From: an uncultured bacterium
GTDB taxonomy: Bacteria > Verrucomicrobiota > Verrucomicrobiia > CAIQCK01
Assembly: GCA_903870275.1 (NCBI GenBank)
Contig: CAIQCK010000065.1
Span: 42,042 to 106,041 of the forward strand
Length of the DNA: 64,000 bases
Direction: 5' to 3'
The notes below the pieces were generated by a model that was not told the origin of the DNA, searched no databases, and worked only from the letters and a program-made list of their open reading frames with translations. Of the stretch, positions 35,159 to 44,097 are shown in pieces. Position 1 is the stretch's first letter. Each line of letters opens with the position of its first letter. The translations under genes and the position numbers were made by a program.

Positions 35159-36319
35159 ATGAACAAACGAATTTGGGTCGTGCTGGTCGCTGCTTTGGCG
35201 TTGTTGAGCGTTGGATGTCCGTCCAAGCCGGCATCCGAGCAGCAGGCACAAAGCGTTACTGTTGGCATCATGACGCCGCTCACGGGAGAGGTTGCGTCGT
35301 GGGGCGACATGCAGCGGAAGGCGACCGAACTCGCCCTCGCAGACTTGAAGGCGAAGGGCGCATTGGAAAAACTCGATGTGCGGGTCATCTACGAGGACGA
35401 CAAGGCAAGTCCCAAGGATGGCGTTAACGCTTTTCGCAAGCTCGCGGATGTGGATCGAGTGCCAATTGTCGTCGGTTCACCGGCGAGCACGGTAACGCTG
35501 GCTGTCGCGCCTATCGCGAATGAGAAGAAGGTTGTGTTACTGTCTTCAGGCTCAACCGCAACGGACGTGGGGAAGGCTGGCCCGTATGTGTTCCGCATCA
35601 TGCCCTCAGACGAAGTGCAAGCCTCGATCATGGCCGATTGGGCGTTGGAATTGGGGTACAAAAAGATTGCGGTGATCTTCGTTGAAAACGCCTGGGGGCG
35701 TGGTTTGGTTGAGCAGTTCAAAGCCGATTACACGAAGAAGGGCGGCTCGATTGTTGCAGACGAGTCTTCAAAACCCGACACGACCGACTACCGTGCGCAA
35801 CTCACCAAGACCAAGGAAGCAAGCCCAGACGCGATTTATGCACCGCTCTACACGCGAGGAGCCGGGTTGATGATCCGACAGGCTCGCGAACTGGGCCTGA
35901 GGTGTCAAGTTTTGGGTGCAGACGTTTACGAAACGCCAGAACTCGTCGAGGCTGGTGGCAAAGCTGTTGACGGCGTTCTCTACACAACCTACGGCCAGTA
36001 TTCGGGTCAGGAGTTTCAGTTTTTCGCAAACCGGTATAAAGCGAAGTATGGCCGCGATCCGGAAATTTATGCGCGTTATTGTTACGATGCGTTTTGCATA
36101 GCCATCGCGGCGGTGACCAGTATTCCGCAAGCGAAACCGATTGACGGTCCAAACGTTCGCGAAGCATTGCTGACTCTCAAAGATTTCCATGGCGTCTCAG
36201 GCGTGACCACCTTTGACGGACGGAATAGCGCGACCGGTAGGACGTTCGATAAAATGATGGTCACCAACGGGCACCATGTGCCCTTCGATCCCAAAGCGCG
36301 GAAAGACATCCTCCCATGA
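35159..36319 (+). CDS. LivK-type ABC transporter substrate-binding lipoprotein
   Basis: A 386-residue periplasmic binding protein of the branched-chain amino acid / amide type. The lipobox LLSVGC puts the lipidated cysteine at residue 20. VTVGIMTPLTGEVASWGDM opens the type I ligand-binding fold, and VPIVVGSPASTVTLAVAPIA and YKKIAVIFVENAWG are characteristic hinge and ligand-site segments. A perfect AAAGGAGGT ribosome binding site lies 8 bases upstream, stronger than any other in the island, so high expression is likely. The stop overlaps the next start (ATGA). Ligands of this family include amino acids, urea, amides and small aromatics; which applies is unknown. Confidence 0.9.
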   Translation: MNKRIWVVLVAALALLSVGCPSKPASEQQAQSVTVGIMTPLTGEVASWGDMQRKATELALADLKAKGALEKLDVRVIYEDDKASPKDGVNAFRKLADVDRVPIVVGSPASTVTLAVAPIANEKKVVLLSSGSTATDVGKAGPYVFRIMPSDEVQASIMADWALELGYKKIAVIFVENAWGRGLVEQFKADYTKKGGSIVADESSKPDTTDYRAQLTKTKEASPDAIYAPLYTRGAGLMIRQARELGLRCQVLGADVYETPELVEAGGKAVDGVLYTTYGQYSGQEFQFFANRYKAKYGRDPEIYARYCYDAFCIAIAAVTSIPQAKPIDGPNVREALLTLKDFHGVSGVTTFDGRNSATGRTFDKMMVTNGHHVPFDPKARKDILP

Positions 36320-37962
36320 AGGAATGGCGGAAGAGGTGGTTGAGACCCTGTTTCTGGCGGTGGTTCAGGAAGGAACGCCTTCATTTCTATGTTCTTGCTG
36401 TCGTCGCCGTGATTTCGGCGACAGGTCTTGTGCTAACCACGAATCGGCTCGCCTCAGTCGCGGGAGACGCGGGGCTCATTCCGGCTCTTAGTTTTGGTTT
36501 TATTACGGTCGAAAATCCTTTTCACGTAATTATACCGCTGCTCCTGTTTGTTGGGTTGCTGCCGCCGATATTATGGGTGCTGGAACGCCGGCGCGAGCGG
36601 GTGCTAATGATAGCAATGATGCTGATCTGCCTTGGCATGACACTTACTTTGGCGGTGGCAGGATATGTTCAACTGAGCTGCATTTCCGGACAGCTCGTTA
36701 GCACGACTACCACTGGCGCTCAAAATTTCTTAGCCCATACGCAAAACCTGCTGAATTTCTTCAGCGCCCTTTTGACCGTCGCAGCAATAGGAGCAACCGT
36801 TTTTGGGTTTTGGATTCAAGCACGCTTAGACAAGCTTGGTGAATTGGACAAACGTATCGCAGAGGTTTCAAAGCTCGCGGTTGTGGCAGCCGAGAGCGCT
36901 TTGATCCATCTGCCACCAACTTCACAAAGCCAGCAGGTTTCTGACAAGGCGATGGCCATGTTAAGCGTAATGAACCGGCTGATTTTTGAAGATACGGACA
37001 GAACTTTTCTCGACTACCTTAACAACCAGAAGAACGGAGCGCGATTGCGCCTCGCAAAGGCAGTTTATGAATACGGCCGCGGAAATTTTTCAATAGCTCT
37101 TCACCACGTCACGAAAGCTCAGGAGCAGGGAACCGACGTGGATTTGCAATTAGAGGCAATATGGTTGCAGGCTACCCTACTGCGGCAGATGGGAGAGGTT
37201 GCAGAATCCCGCAAAGCTTTTGCTGAAGTTGATCGTGAAGGGGAACGACGTGACCGCAATGATCTACGAACGTTGGCGATTGTAGGCTTTGCTCTGTGCG
37301 ATCTTGCGAAGGAGGGCGTAAATCACTCAGCGACTATTAATAATATGCGTGCGTTGGGGGCGGACCAATCTGAGACCCCACCGATGTTGCAGATGTATTA
37401 TGTGAAACTCCACCTTCGGAGTGGACCGGGCAGTCTGAATGCGACGTCACTAAACTCCTTGCGAGACGCCTGCCATCATCTTCTAACGTGGTTGATCGGC
37501 TCAATCAGCCGAACAGACAGCCTCAACCTTAAAGCCAACTATGCCCAATCGTTGGCTTATGTTTATTGGGTGTACTCAGAAGTTGGAGTTCGAGAACACG
37601 TGGGTTCTGCAGAGCAAAAAGCGGATTATAGAGCGCGTGCGGTAAATCACTTGGCGCATAGCGTCGAGTGGGCCAAGAGATATGAAGATGAGTTTGGGCC
37701 TGACGCGTGGATTTATGCTGAACTTAAAGAAACACTGATGCCGGCGGATTCTTTTGTCAAGGAGGCTGAGCAAATGAAGAATACTTTCGAACTCATCAGT
37801 GAGGGCAATGCTGAGAAGTTGACCCAGTATTTGAAGGTCTGCTTTCCAAGAGTTCAGACGTTAAGCCAAGATATGTGCGCATTGCGGAAAGCAGTAGAAC
37901 AAGCGTTGGCATTGGGCGCAGCCTCCGCGGCTGTGCCGACATCAGCCACCACACAACACTGA
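36316..37962 (+). CDS. Membrane protein with TPR-like cytoplasmic domain
   Basis: A 548-residue protein with a basic N-terminus and four likely membrane helices (about 24-42, 68-88, 95-118 and 148-168), followed by a short coiled coil and a long helical, TPR-like domain (for example LRLAKAVYEYGRGNFSIALHHVTKA). Translationally coupled to the binding-protein gene by an ATGA overlap, so it is probably a dedicated partner of the transporter. It is not part of standard LIV systems. It could be a membrane-anchored scaffold that links ligand import to the TIR and kinase proteins encoded downstream; that is inference. Confidence 0.65.
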   Translation: MKEWRKRWLRPCFWRWFRKERLHFYVLAVVAVISATGLVLTTNRLASVAGDAGLIPALSFGFITVENPFHVIIPLLLFVGLLPPILWVLERRRERVLMIAMMLICLGMTLTLAVAGYVQLSCISGQLVSTTTTGAQNFLAHTQNLLNFFSALLTVAAIGATVFGFWIQARLDKLGELDKRIAEVSKLAVVAAESALIHLPPTSQSQQVSDKAMAMLSVMNRLIFEDTDRTFLDYLNNQKNGARLRLAKAVYEYGRGNFSIALHHVTKAQEQGTDVDLQLEAIWLQATLLRQMGEVAESRKAFAEVDREGERRDRNDLRTLAIVGFALCDLAKEGVNHSATINNMRALGADQSETPPMLQMYYVKLHLRSGPGSLNATSLNSLRDACHHLLTWLIGSISRTDSLNLKANYAQSLAYVYWVYSEVGVREHVGSAEQKADYRARAVNHLAHSVEWAKRYEDEFGPDAWIYAELKETLMPADSFVKEAEQMKNTFELISEGNAEKLTQYLKVCFPRVQTLSQDMCALRKAVEQALALGAASAAVPTSATTQH

Positions 37963-37979
37963 CCAAAGATCAAGAGACA

Positions 37980-39188
37980 ATGTTAACCCCATACTTCAAT
38001 CTATTTGCTGCACAATCGTTTAGTGCTGAGCAAGAGGATGCGGCGATCAGAAACAACATGACCGCAGATTTGTCATTCGGTCATTTTGACATTCTCGGAG
38101 ATTTCGTGCGAGGACGGCCAGAATTCCTGCCTCATCTCCAATGGCTGGAGTCCCTTGACGCGCAAGAGCTTGAAAAGCAAGTGCGGGTCGCACGCCAGAG
38201 TTCCGTCCTGATGACCGTTGTCATGCTGACGGGCGCTTGCAACGCGGACTGCACTATCTGTTATACAGCTAGACGAAAGAAGCGGAACGAACTTTCAGTG
38301 GAAGAGATCAAGAGAGTCATGGATGAGACACATGCCTTGGGATCCCGACTGCTTTACATCCCCGGAGAAGGAGAGCCGACCTTAGACCGTGGGCTGTTTG
38401 ACATTTTGGAGCACGCGCGGATGCTGGGGATGGACGTGATAATGTTTAGTAACGGCGTCACGTTCTCGAACGACGCCGAAGCTTTTCGTTGCTGGCAACT
38501 GAACAGTGAGGAGTTTGTTCAACGCCTAGCGGAATACCCGGTTCACATCTATCACAAGCTATGGTCCATAGACTCCGATCTGCTGACGGAGATGATGGGG
38601 ATAAGTCCGAGTATCTACCAGTTTGCCGACGTCAAGGTCCGCGATCACACGGTGAGAATACCCCGTGGCCTCGAATTGCTCTTGCGCCATTTTCCTCGGC
38701 ACAGGGTTGGAATCGAAACGGTCGTTGAAAGGCGCAATGCCAAAGAGATCGTGTCCACAATTATTCCTTTGGTAGAGCAGCTAGGTCTCAAGAGTTACAT
38801 AGAACCAATTCTCCACGCTGGTCGCTGTTGCGGCGTGTTTGATTACGACCCTCCTCCAGATGCGCGGCAGATGTTGGGCAAGTGGTTGTCTCGGCAGAAT
38901 TGCCGACGCGTCGCATACAAAGTTATCGTTCTCGGTGACGGAACACTGACCTACGGGATGGCTTTGAACAGTCAGTTTTTACGGCAGTTCCACGTTGACG
39001 CCGAAATTGGCAACATCCGGGACACCATCAGCCGAGAAGGCGATCTCTTTCGATTACTGCACACCGACCAGTCACTCGTATGGGGGAGGTATCAGATTTG
39101 CGGTTGTATATGCGAAGAATTGAGCGCCAAGTTCGGGAGCAAAAGAGCCGGTTTGTCAACCGGTCGCCAGGGACTGGTGCCCGTGTGA
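37980..39188 (+). CDS. Radical SAM enzyme
   Basis: A 402-residue protein, ATG 37980. LTGACNADCTICYTARRK holds the CxxxCxxC cluster (C87, C91, C94) that binds the 4Fe-4S used to cleave S-adenosylmethionine. YIPGEGEPTLDRGLFDI matches the GGE-like and substrate-site motifs of MoaA/SPASM-type members. Two extra cysteines near the end (QICGCICEE) may hold an auxiliary cluster. Its place between the TPR membrane gene and livH is not standard. It might build or modify the imported ligand or a small peptide; no precursor peptide gene was recognised next to it. Confidence 0.82.
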   Translation: MLTPYFNLFAAQSFSAEQEDAAIRNNMTADLSFGHFDILGDFVRGRPEFLPHLQWLESLDAQELEKQVRVARQSSVLMTVVMLTGACNADCTICYTARRKKRNELSVEEIKRVMDETHALGSRLLYIPGEGEPTLDRGLFDILEHARMLGMDVIMFSNGVTFSNDAEAFRCWQLNSEEFVQRLAEYPVHIYHKLWSIDSDLLTEMMGISPSIYQFADVKVRDHTVRIPRGLELLLRHFPRHRVGIETVVERRNAKEIVSTIIPLVEQLGLKSYIEPILHAGRCCGVFDYDPPPDARQMLGKWLSRQNCRRVAYKVIVLGDGTLTYGMALNSQFLRQFHVDAEIGNIRDTISREGDLFRLLHTDQSLVWGRYQICGCICEELSAKFGSKRAGLSTGRQGLVPV

Positions 39189-39266
39189 GGAAGAACCGGT
39201 TCAGGATAGTGGTTGGCGTGATGCCGCCACGTCATTTGCTGAGAGACCGGCCGTTACGGCACTACT

Positions 39267-40139
39267 ATGCAATTCGTCGTTAACGGATTGGTAACCGGTG
39301 CGGCTTACGCATTGGTCGCGCTTTCCTTCTCGGTGGTTTTTCGGGTAGGGAGATTCTTCAACTTCACACACGCCGCAGTCTTCACCTGGGCCGGTTATTT
39401 TGGGTATCTCTGCTGGACGATTCTGGGACTATCGCTGTGGGCGGGGGCGTTGCTTTCCGTGTGTTTGTCAGCAGTGCTCGGTGTGTTGCTGGAACTTTCT
39501 GTTTACATGCCACTTCATCGGCGCCGCGCTTCAGGTGTTGTATTATTGCTGGTCTCGCTCGGCCTCTACACAATTATGCAGAACACGATCTCCATGCTCT
39601 TTGGAGATGAGATCAAGCGGCTTTCGGGCAACACGGTCGCAGAGGGACTGAGTGTGTGGGGTGCGCGTGCTACACGCATCCAATTGGCGATAGTAATAAT
39701 ATGCGTCGTGGTCTTCGTGGCGTTCGGTATTCTTCTCCGACTGAGTCCCTTTGGAACCAGACTCCGTGCGGTGGCCGATGACCCAGACTTGGCCGCGATA
39801 CAAGGTGTACAGGTTCATCGTTTCAGATTAGCTGCGTCCGCGCTTGGCTCTGGCCTCGCCGCAGTTGTCTCTTTGCTTATGGGATTGGATGTCGGCATCA
39901 CGCCGACTGTGGGGCTAAATGCACTCATGATGGGCGTCGTTGCTGTGATTGCCGGCGGTGTGGACAGCACGCCCGGAATTTTCCTTGGGGGAATTTTGCT
40001 TGGCCTCGCGCAGCACTTGGGGGTCTGGAAGATAGGAACTCAATGGCAGGATGCCATAGCCTTTGCAGTTCTGATTCTTTTTCTCGTGTTGCGACCACAA
40101 GGGTTCTTCGGCAAACCGCTCCGAAAAGCGGCCGTTTGA
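39267..40139 (+). CDS. LivH-type ABC transporter permease
   Basis: A 290-residue membrane protein of the branched-chain amino acid permease family. MQFVVNGLVTGAAYALVALSF is the typical first helix, and VADDPDLAAIQGVQV the cytoplasmic coupling-helix region that contacts the ATPases. About eight membrane segments are visible. It is followed after one base by livM, so the two permeases are made together. Confidence 0.9.
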   Translation: MQFVVNGLVTGAAYALVALSFSVVFRVGRFFNFTHAAVFTWAGYFGYLCWTILGLSLWAGALLSVCLSAVLGVLLELSVYMPLHRRRASGVVLLLVSLGLYTIMQNTISMLFGDEIKRLSGNTVAEGLSVWGARATRIQLAIVIICVVVFVAFGILLRLSPFGTRLRAVADDPDLAAIQGVQVHRFRLAASALGSGLAAVVSLLMGLDVGITPTVGLNALMMGVVAVIAGGVDSTPGIFLGGILLGLAQHLGVWKIGTQWQDAIAFAVLILFLVLRPQGFFGKPLRKAAV

Positions 40140-40140
40140 T

Positions 40141-41013
40141 ATGGACTACTTGATCCACATCCTTGTTTTGGTTTGCATCTTCGCGGTGCTAACCGTGTCC
40201 CTGGACCTCCTTGCCGGCCACATGGGATCGCTGTCCATCGCTCACGCAGCGTTTTACGGACTCGGTGCTTACACGAGTGCGCTGATTGTCACCCGAATCG
40301 GAGCACCGTTCGTCATTGGTGTCGCAGCAGGGACGGTGGTTGCTGCGGCTATTTCTTTCATCGTTTCTTTGCCGTCGTTGAGGCTGCACGACGATTATTT
40401 CGTGATTGCGACGTTCGGGTTTCAAATGATTTTGGTCAGCATTTTCAACAACTGGATGCATGTGACTCGCGGCCCGCTCGGCATCCCCGGTATCCCCCAA
40501 CCTGTCATTTTCGGTTGGCACATCAGTTCCCATGCTGACTTCTTGATTCTAGCTTTTGTCTTTGCTGCGTTTGCTTATTTCGTGGTCTATCGTCTGACCT
40601 CTTCTCCGTTCGGTCGTGTGCTTCACGCCATACGGGAAGATGAAGTGTTTGCGCAGGCATTGGGAAAGAACACACTGCGGTTCAAGGTGACGGCGTTTGC
40701 GGTGAGCGCGGCATTGGCGGCGATGGCGGGGAGTCTTTACGCGCACTATATCACCTACATTGATCCAACGAGTTTCACGGTGATGGAATCCATCTTGGTG
40801 ATTTCGATGGTGATCATCGGCGGGGCGGGAAGCACATGGGGGCCGTTGGTCGGTGCGGTGGTGTTGGTGACGTTGCCGGAGGCGTTGCGGTTTGTGGGTT
40901 TGCCAAGCAACGTGGCAGCGAATCTGCGGCAGATTTTTTACGGAGCGCTGCTGGTGGTGATGATGATGTTCCGCCCACGCGGTTTGGCCGGGCGCTACAG
41001 CTTTGGACGGTGA
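40141..41013 (+). CDS. LivM-type ABC transporter permease
   Basis: A 290-residue membrane protein pairing with the preceding LivH. LAGHMGSLSIAHAAFYGLGAYTSAL is the family N-terminal signature and IREDEVFAQALGKNTLRFKV the coupling region; GGAGSTWGPLVGAVVLV is near the C-terminus. Length is slightly shorter than typical LivM, which often has extra N-terminal helices. It forms the heterodimeric channel with LivH. Confidence 0.9.
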   Translation: MDYLIHILVLVCIFAVLTVSLDLLAGHMGSLSIAHAAFYGLGAYTSALIVTRIGAPFVIGVAAGTVVAAAISFIVSLPSLRLHDDYFVIATFGFQMILVSIFNNWMHVTRGPLGIPGIPQPVIFGWHISSHADFLILAFVFAAFAYFVVYRLTSSPFGRVLHAIREDEVFAQALGKNTLRFKVTAFAVSAALAAMAGSLYAHYITYIDPTSFTVMESILVISMVIIGGAGSTWGPLVGAVVLVTLPEALRFVGLPSNVAANLRQIFYGALLVVMMMFRPRGLAGRYSFGR

Positions 41014-41019
41014 ACAACA

Positions 41020-41769
41020 ATGAACGCCTTCCGTTGCCAAAAACTCAGCAAGTCCTTTGACGGCGTCCACGCGATTGATGGTGTCACGTTGGAGTTCCCC
41101 GCGTCAGGTATCACGGCCATCATTGGCCCAAACGGTGCAGGCAAGACGACTTTGCTGAATGTGCTAACGGGCTTTCTTCGCCCGAAGGCGGGACGTTGTT
41201 TTTTGGGTGAACGCGAGACCACACATTTGCCGCCACATCGAATTGCGCGGCTCGGCGTGGCCCGGACGTTCCAGGATTTGCGGTTGATCGGGCAAGTGTC
41301 GGTTCTCGATAACGTGCTGGTGGCTCGGCCGCATCAGCGGGGCGAGCGTTTGTTGCCAGCACTGTTGCGGTTCGGCGTTGCGGATGAGGAAGCGTGCAAT
41401 CGCGATGAGGCTATGCGATGGCTGCGGTTCGTCGGACTGGAGAAGAAGGCGGAGGATTTGGCCGGCGAGATGTCCTACGGCCAACAGAAGCTCCTGACAC
41501 TAGCAGTGTGTTTGGCGACGGAGGCACGGGTGCTGTTGCTGGACGAGCCGGTAGCAGGCGTTCACCCAGAGATGGTGTCGCGCATCCTCTGCTTGTTGCG
41601 CGAATTGAAGAAGCAGGGCAAGGCGATTGTGTTCATCGAGCACGATATGGCCGCGGTGCGTCAGGTGGCGGAGTCGGTGATTGTGATGGACGAAGGCAAG
41701 GTGATCGCGCAAGGCCAGCCGGCGGAGGTGCTGGAGCGGCCGGAGATCATGGAGGCGTATGTCGGCTAG
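41020..41769 (+). CDS. LivG-type ABC transporter ATPase
   Basis: A 249-residue ATPase. GPNGAGKTTLLNVLTG (residues 36-51) is Walker A, MSYGQQKLLTLAVCL the ABC signature (SYGQQ in place of SGGQ, as is common in LivG), and VLLLDEPVAGVHPE Walker B. It powers import with LivF. Starts 6 bases after the livM stop. Confidence 0.92.
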   Translation: MNAFRCQKLSKSFDGVHAIDGVTLEFPASGITAIIGPNGAGKTTLLNVLTGFLRPKAGRCFLGERETTHLPPHRIARLGVARTFQDLRLIGQVSVLDNVLVARPHQRGERLLPALLRFGVADEEACNRDEAMRWLRFVGLEKKAEDLAGEMSYGQQKLLTLAVCLATEARVLLLDEPVAGVHPEMVSRILCLLRELKKQGKAIVFIEHDMAAVRQVAESVIVMDEGKVIAQGQPAEVLERPEIMEAYVG

Positions 41770-41782
41770 CGATGAGTAACGA

Positions 41783-42505
41783 ATGACAAGTATTCCACCA
41801 ATCATGCTGCGCGTTGATTCGCTTGTGACCGGCTACGGGAAGAAGCAAGTCGTCAACGGCGTGTCGCTGGAGGTCGGTCGGGGCGAGATCGTGGCGTTGA
41901 TCGGTCACAACGGCGCAGGCAAATCTACGTTGCTCAAGGCGGTGTTTGGGTTGTTGCCGATTTGGAGCGGCCAAGTGTTTCTGGACAGTGAGGCGCGGAC
42001 GACAGCGACACCGCGCGCGTGGTTGCGGGCGGGCGTGTCGTATGTGCCGCAAGGCAACCGCGTTTTTGCCGACCTGACGGTGCGCGAGAATCTGGAGGTG
42101 GGCGGCATCACGCTGCCGGACAAACAACGGTTGCGCGATGGCATGGAGCGTGTGCTGGCGTTGTTCCCGCCGTTGAAGGACAAACTGAAACAGCAAGCCC
42201 GAACACTGTCGGGCGGTGAAAAACAGATGCTCGCCTTGGCAAACGCCCTGATCCTTTCGCCGCGTCTGCTGTTGCTGGACGAACCATCACTCGGTTTGGC
42301 GCCGCCGTTGGTAACCGAGGCACTTGGCCGCATCCAACAACTCAGCCGCGACAACGGAGTCACGGTATTGATCGTGGAGCAGAAAGTGCGGGAGGTGTTG
42401 AAGGTCGCACGACGGGTCTGCGTGCTACGTAATGGCGCAGTGTCATTTGAGGGAATAGCCGAGGAACTTCGCAACGATACCAAGCTGCGCGAAGTTTATT
42501 TGTAG
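41783..42505 (+). CDS. LivF-type ABC transporter ATPase
   Basis: A 240-residue ATPase. GHNGAGKSTLLKAV is Walker A, LSGGEKQMLALANAL the ABC signature and LLLLDEPSLGLAP Walker B. With LivG it completes a five-gene transporter, so the system is intact and likely functional. Starts 13 bases after livG. A 201-base gap follows before the TIR genes, which may hold a separate promoter. Confidence 0.92.
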   Translation: MTSIPPIMLRVDSLVTGYGKKQVVNGVSLEVGRGEIVALIGHNGAGKSTLLKAVFGLLPIWSGQVFLDSEARTTATPRAWLRAGVSYVPQGNRVFADLTVRENLEVGGITLPDKQRLRDGMERVLALFPPLKDKLKQQARTLSGGEKQMLALANALILSPRLLLLDEPSLGLAPPLVTEALGRIQQLSRDNGVTVLIVEQKVREVLKVARRVCVLRNGAVSFEGIAEELRNDTKLREVYL

Positions 42506-42706
42506 GGGGACGTAATCCAGTCTCTCACGGCCATGCCGGCATCTCTCGCGCTTTCCACGCCACTGACAGTGAGGCTGTTGCCGCAGCGTCCATCACGTCC
42601 TCGCACCTTTCTATCATTTCCCGTTTTTCTGCGGTCTTCCCTCTTGTCTTGCTGACGGGGGCGCAAACGCATAGAGTTCCCGCGCGAAATCCAAAGGAGA
42701 TTGGCC

Positions 42707-43165
42707 ATGCCGGAGAATTTTAGCTTCGACGTTTTCCTGAGCCACAGTGCGAAGGATAAGGCGGTAGTGCGCCCACTGGCGGAGCGGTTGCGGGCGGATG
42801 GACTGAAGGTGTGGTTCGATGAATGGGTGCTCAAGCCACGCATTTTCGAATCACGAGTTACGAATCACAGTTTTTCACAGCCCGGCATGTCGGCCAATGC
42901 GCTCGGCTCCGACTGGGCGCAGTTGCTAACCCACCCTCAACCCTCAACTCTCGACCCTCAACCAACCGGCGACCCGTTGAACCAGGAGCGCCGCTTCATT
43001 CCCCTGCGGCTCAACGACGCCCCCATCAAAGGCTCCCTCGCGCAATTACTTTACATCAACTGGCTGCCAGCGAGTCCCGAACAGCCGGCCTCCGATAACA
43101 ACCCACCGGTCCTAAAGGCCGGCACGATCTGCGCAGCATCTGATGAAGAAAGGAATCTGAAATGA
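42707..43165 (+). CDS. TIR-domain protein, probably damaged
   Basis: A 152-residue protein, ATG 42707, with AGGAG 8 bases upstream. FDVFLSHSAKDKAVVRPLAERL is a canonical TIR beta-A/alpha-A start, and MSANALGSDWAQL plus RRFIPLRLNDAPIKGSLAQLL are later TIR elements. Between them two 7-bp-period repeat tracts (about 42848-42870 and 42929-42967) replace normal sequence. The position after DWAQL, where active TIRs carry the catalytic Glu, is Leu followed by repeat-encoded residues. The frame is preserved, so a protein may be made but NADase activity is doubtful. The stop overlaps the next start (ATGA). Confidence 0.68.
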   Translation: MPENFSFDVFLSHSAKDKAVVRPLAERLRADGLKVWFDEWVLKPRIFESRVTNHSFSQPGMSANALGSDWAQLLTHPQPSTLDPQPTGDPLNQERRFIPLRLNDAPIKGSLAQLLYINWLPASPEQPASDNNPPVLKAGTICAASDEERNLK

Positions 43166-44097
43166 CAATGGATGGAGACAACCGCGATCGAGCCTTGGAG
43201 GTCCTCATCGCAGACAATGACTGGGATACATGCCTTCTCATTAAGGACAGTCTAGGGGGTGATTCCTTTGCGGTCTGCACGATTTGCACGACGGTGCAGC
43301 AAGTCGAATGTTTACGTCGAGAGAGCCGTTTCGACTTGTGTGTTTTGGATGTGCGTTTCGCCGATGGCGTGGACCAACTCAGCCGTCTACTCGCCATCGT
43401 TGCGTCGAGATGGCCCAACGCAATCGTATGTGTTCTTTCAAACTATTTGGGAGACATTGACGGCTATGACAAGGAACGCGTCAATGTATTGGTGCAAAAA
43501 CCGTTGTTTTTGCTCGACCCATCCATGTTTAGGTCAAAACTGATCGAAGGGGCGCTGGCAAGCGACGTATCCACATCGCCACCGTGGCAGCGGTTTATCC
43601 GAGTGTTAACGAGCTTGGATAAGAGCGACGGAACGGCGGAGCGGTTCCATATGTCCGAAGCGAAGACCCGCATTGCATTCGATGTGTTCCTCAGCCATAA
43701 TAGCAAAGACAAGCCGACCGTGCGCACTCTCGGCGAGGCTCTGAAGAGACGAGGGTTGCGCGTGTGGCTAGATGAGTGGGAGCTAGTGCCAGGCCACCCT
43801 TGGCAGGAGGCTCTTGAAGACATCATCAAGACCACTGGCGCAGCGGCTGTGCTTGTCGGTCCTGACGGATTTGGACCTTGGGAGATACCTGAAATGCGCG
43901 GCTGTCTTTCAGAGTTTGTGCGGCGACGGTTACCGGTTATCCCAGTGCTTCTGCCTGGGGCAGCAGTGCGACCGGAACTACCACTTTTCCTCAGCCAGTT
44001 CACATGGGTTGATCTTCGCGACGGTCTCACGCATGACGGTTTGGACCAACTGGAATGGGGCATCACCGGAAGAAACCCCAAGAAAGCAGGATCATGA
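43162..44097 (+). CDS. Receiver-TIR fusion protein
   Basis: A 311-residue fusion. Residues 1-125 form a response-regulator receiver: acidic D18 and D20, phospho-acceptor D63 in VLDVRF, S93 and K113 in VQKP. Residues 171-290 form a TIR domain: FDVFLSHNSKDKPTVRTLGEAL, VWLDEWELVPG, then LVGPDGFGPWEIPEM, in which W240 and E244 fit the conserved tryptophan-glutamate catalytic region of NAD-cleaving TIRs, and LPVIPVLLPG. I know of no common family with this order. Its stop overlaps the start of the kinase gene, so the kinase is the obvious phosphodonor. Phosphorylation may switch an NADase or a TIR-TIR assembly. Confidence 0.82.
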   Translation: MTMDGDNRDRALEVLIADNDWDTCLLIKDSLGGDSFAVCTICTTVQQVECLRRESRFDLCVLDVRFADGVDQLSRLLAIVASRWPNAIVCVLSNYLGDIDGYDKERVNVLVQKPLFLLDPSMFRSKLIEGALASDVSTSPPWQRFIRVLTSLDKSDGTAERFHMSEAKTRIAFDVFLSHNSKDKPTVRTLGEALKRRGLRVWLDEWELVPGHPWQEALEDIIKTTGAAAVLVGPDGFGPWEIPEMRGCLSEFVRRRLPVIPVLLPGAAVRPELPLFLSQFTWVDLRDGLTHDGLDQLEWGITGRNPKKAGS

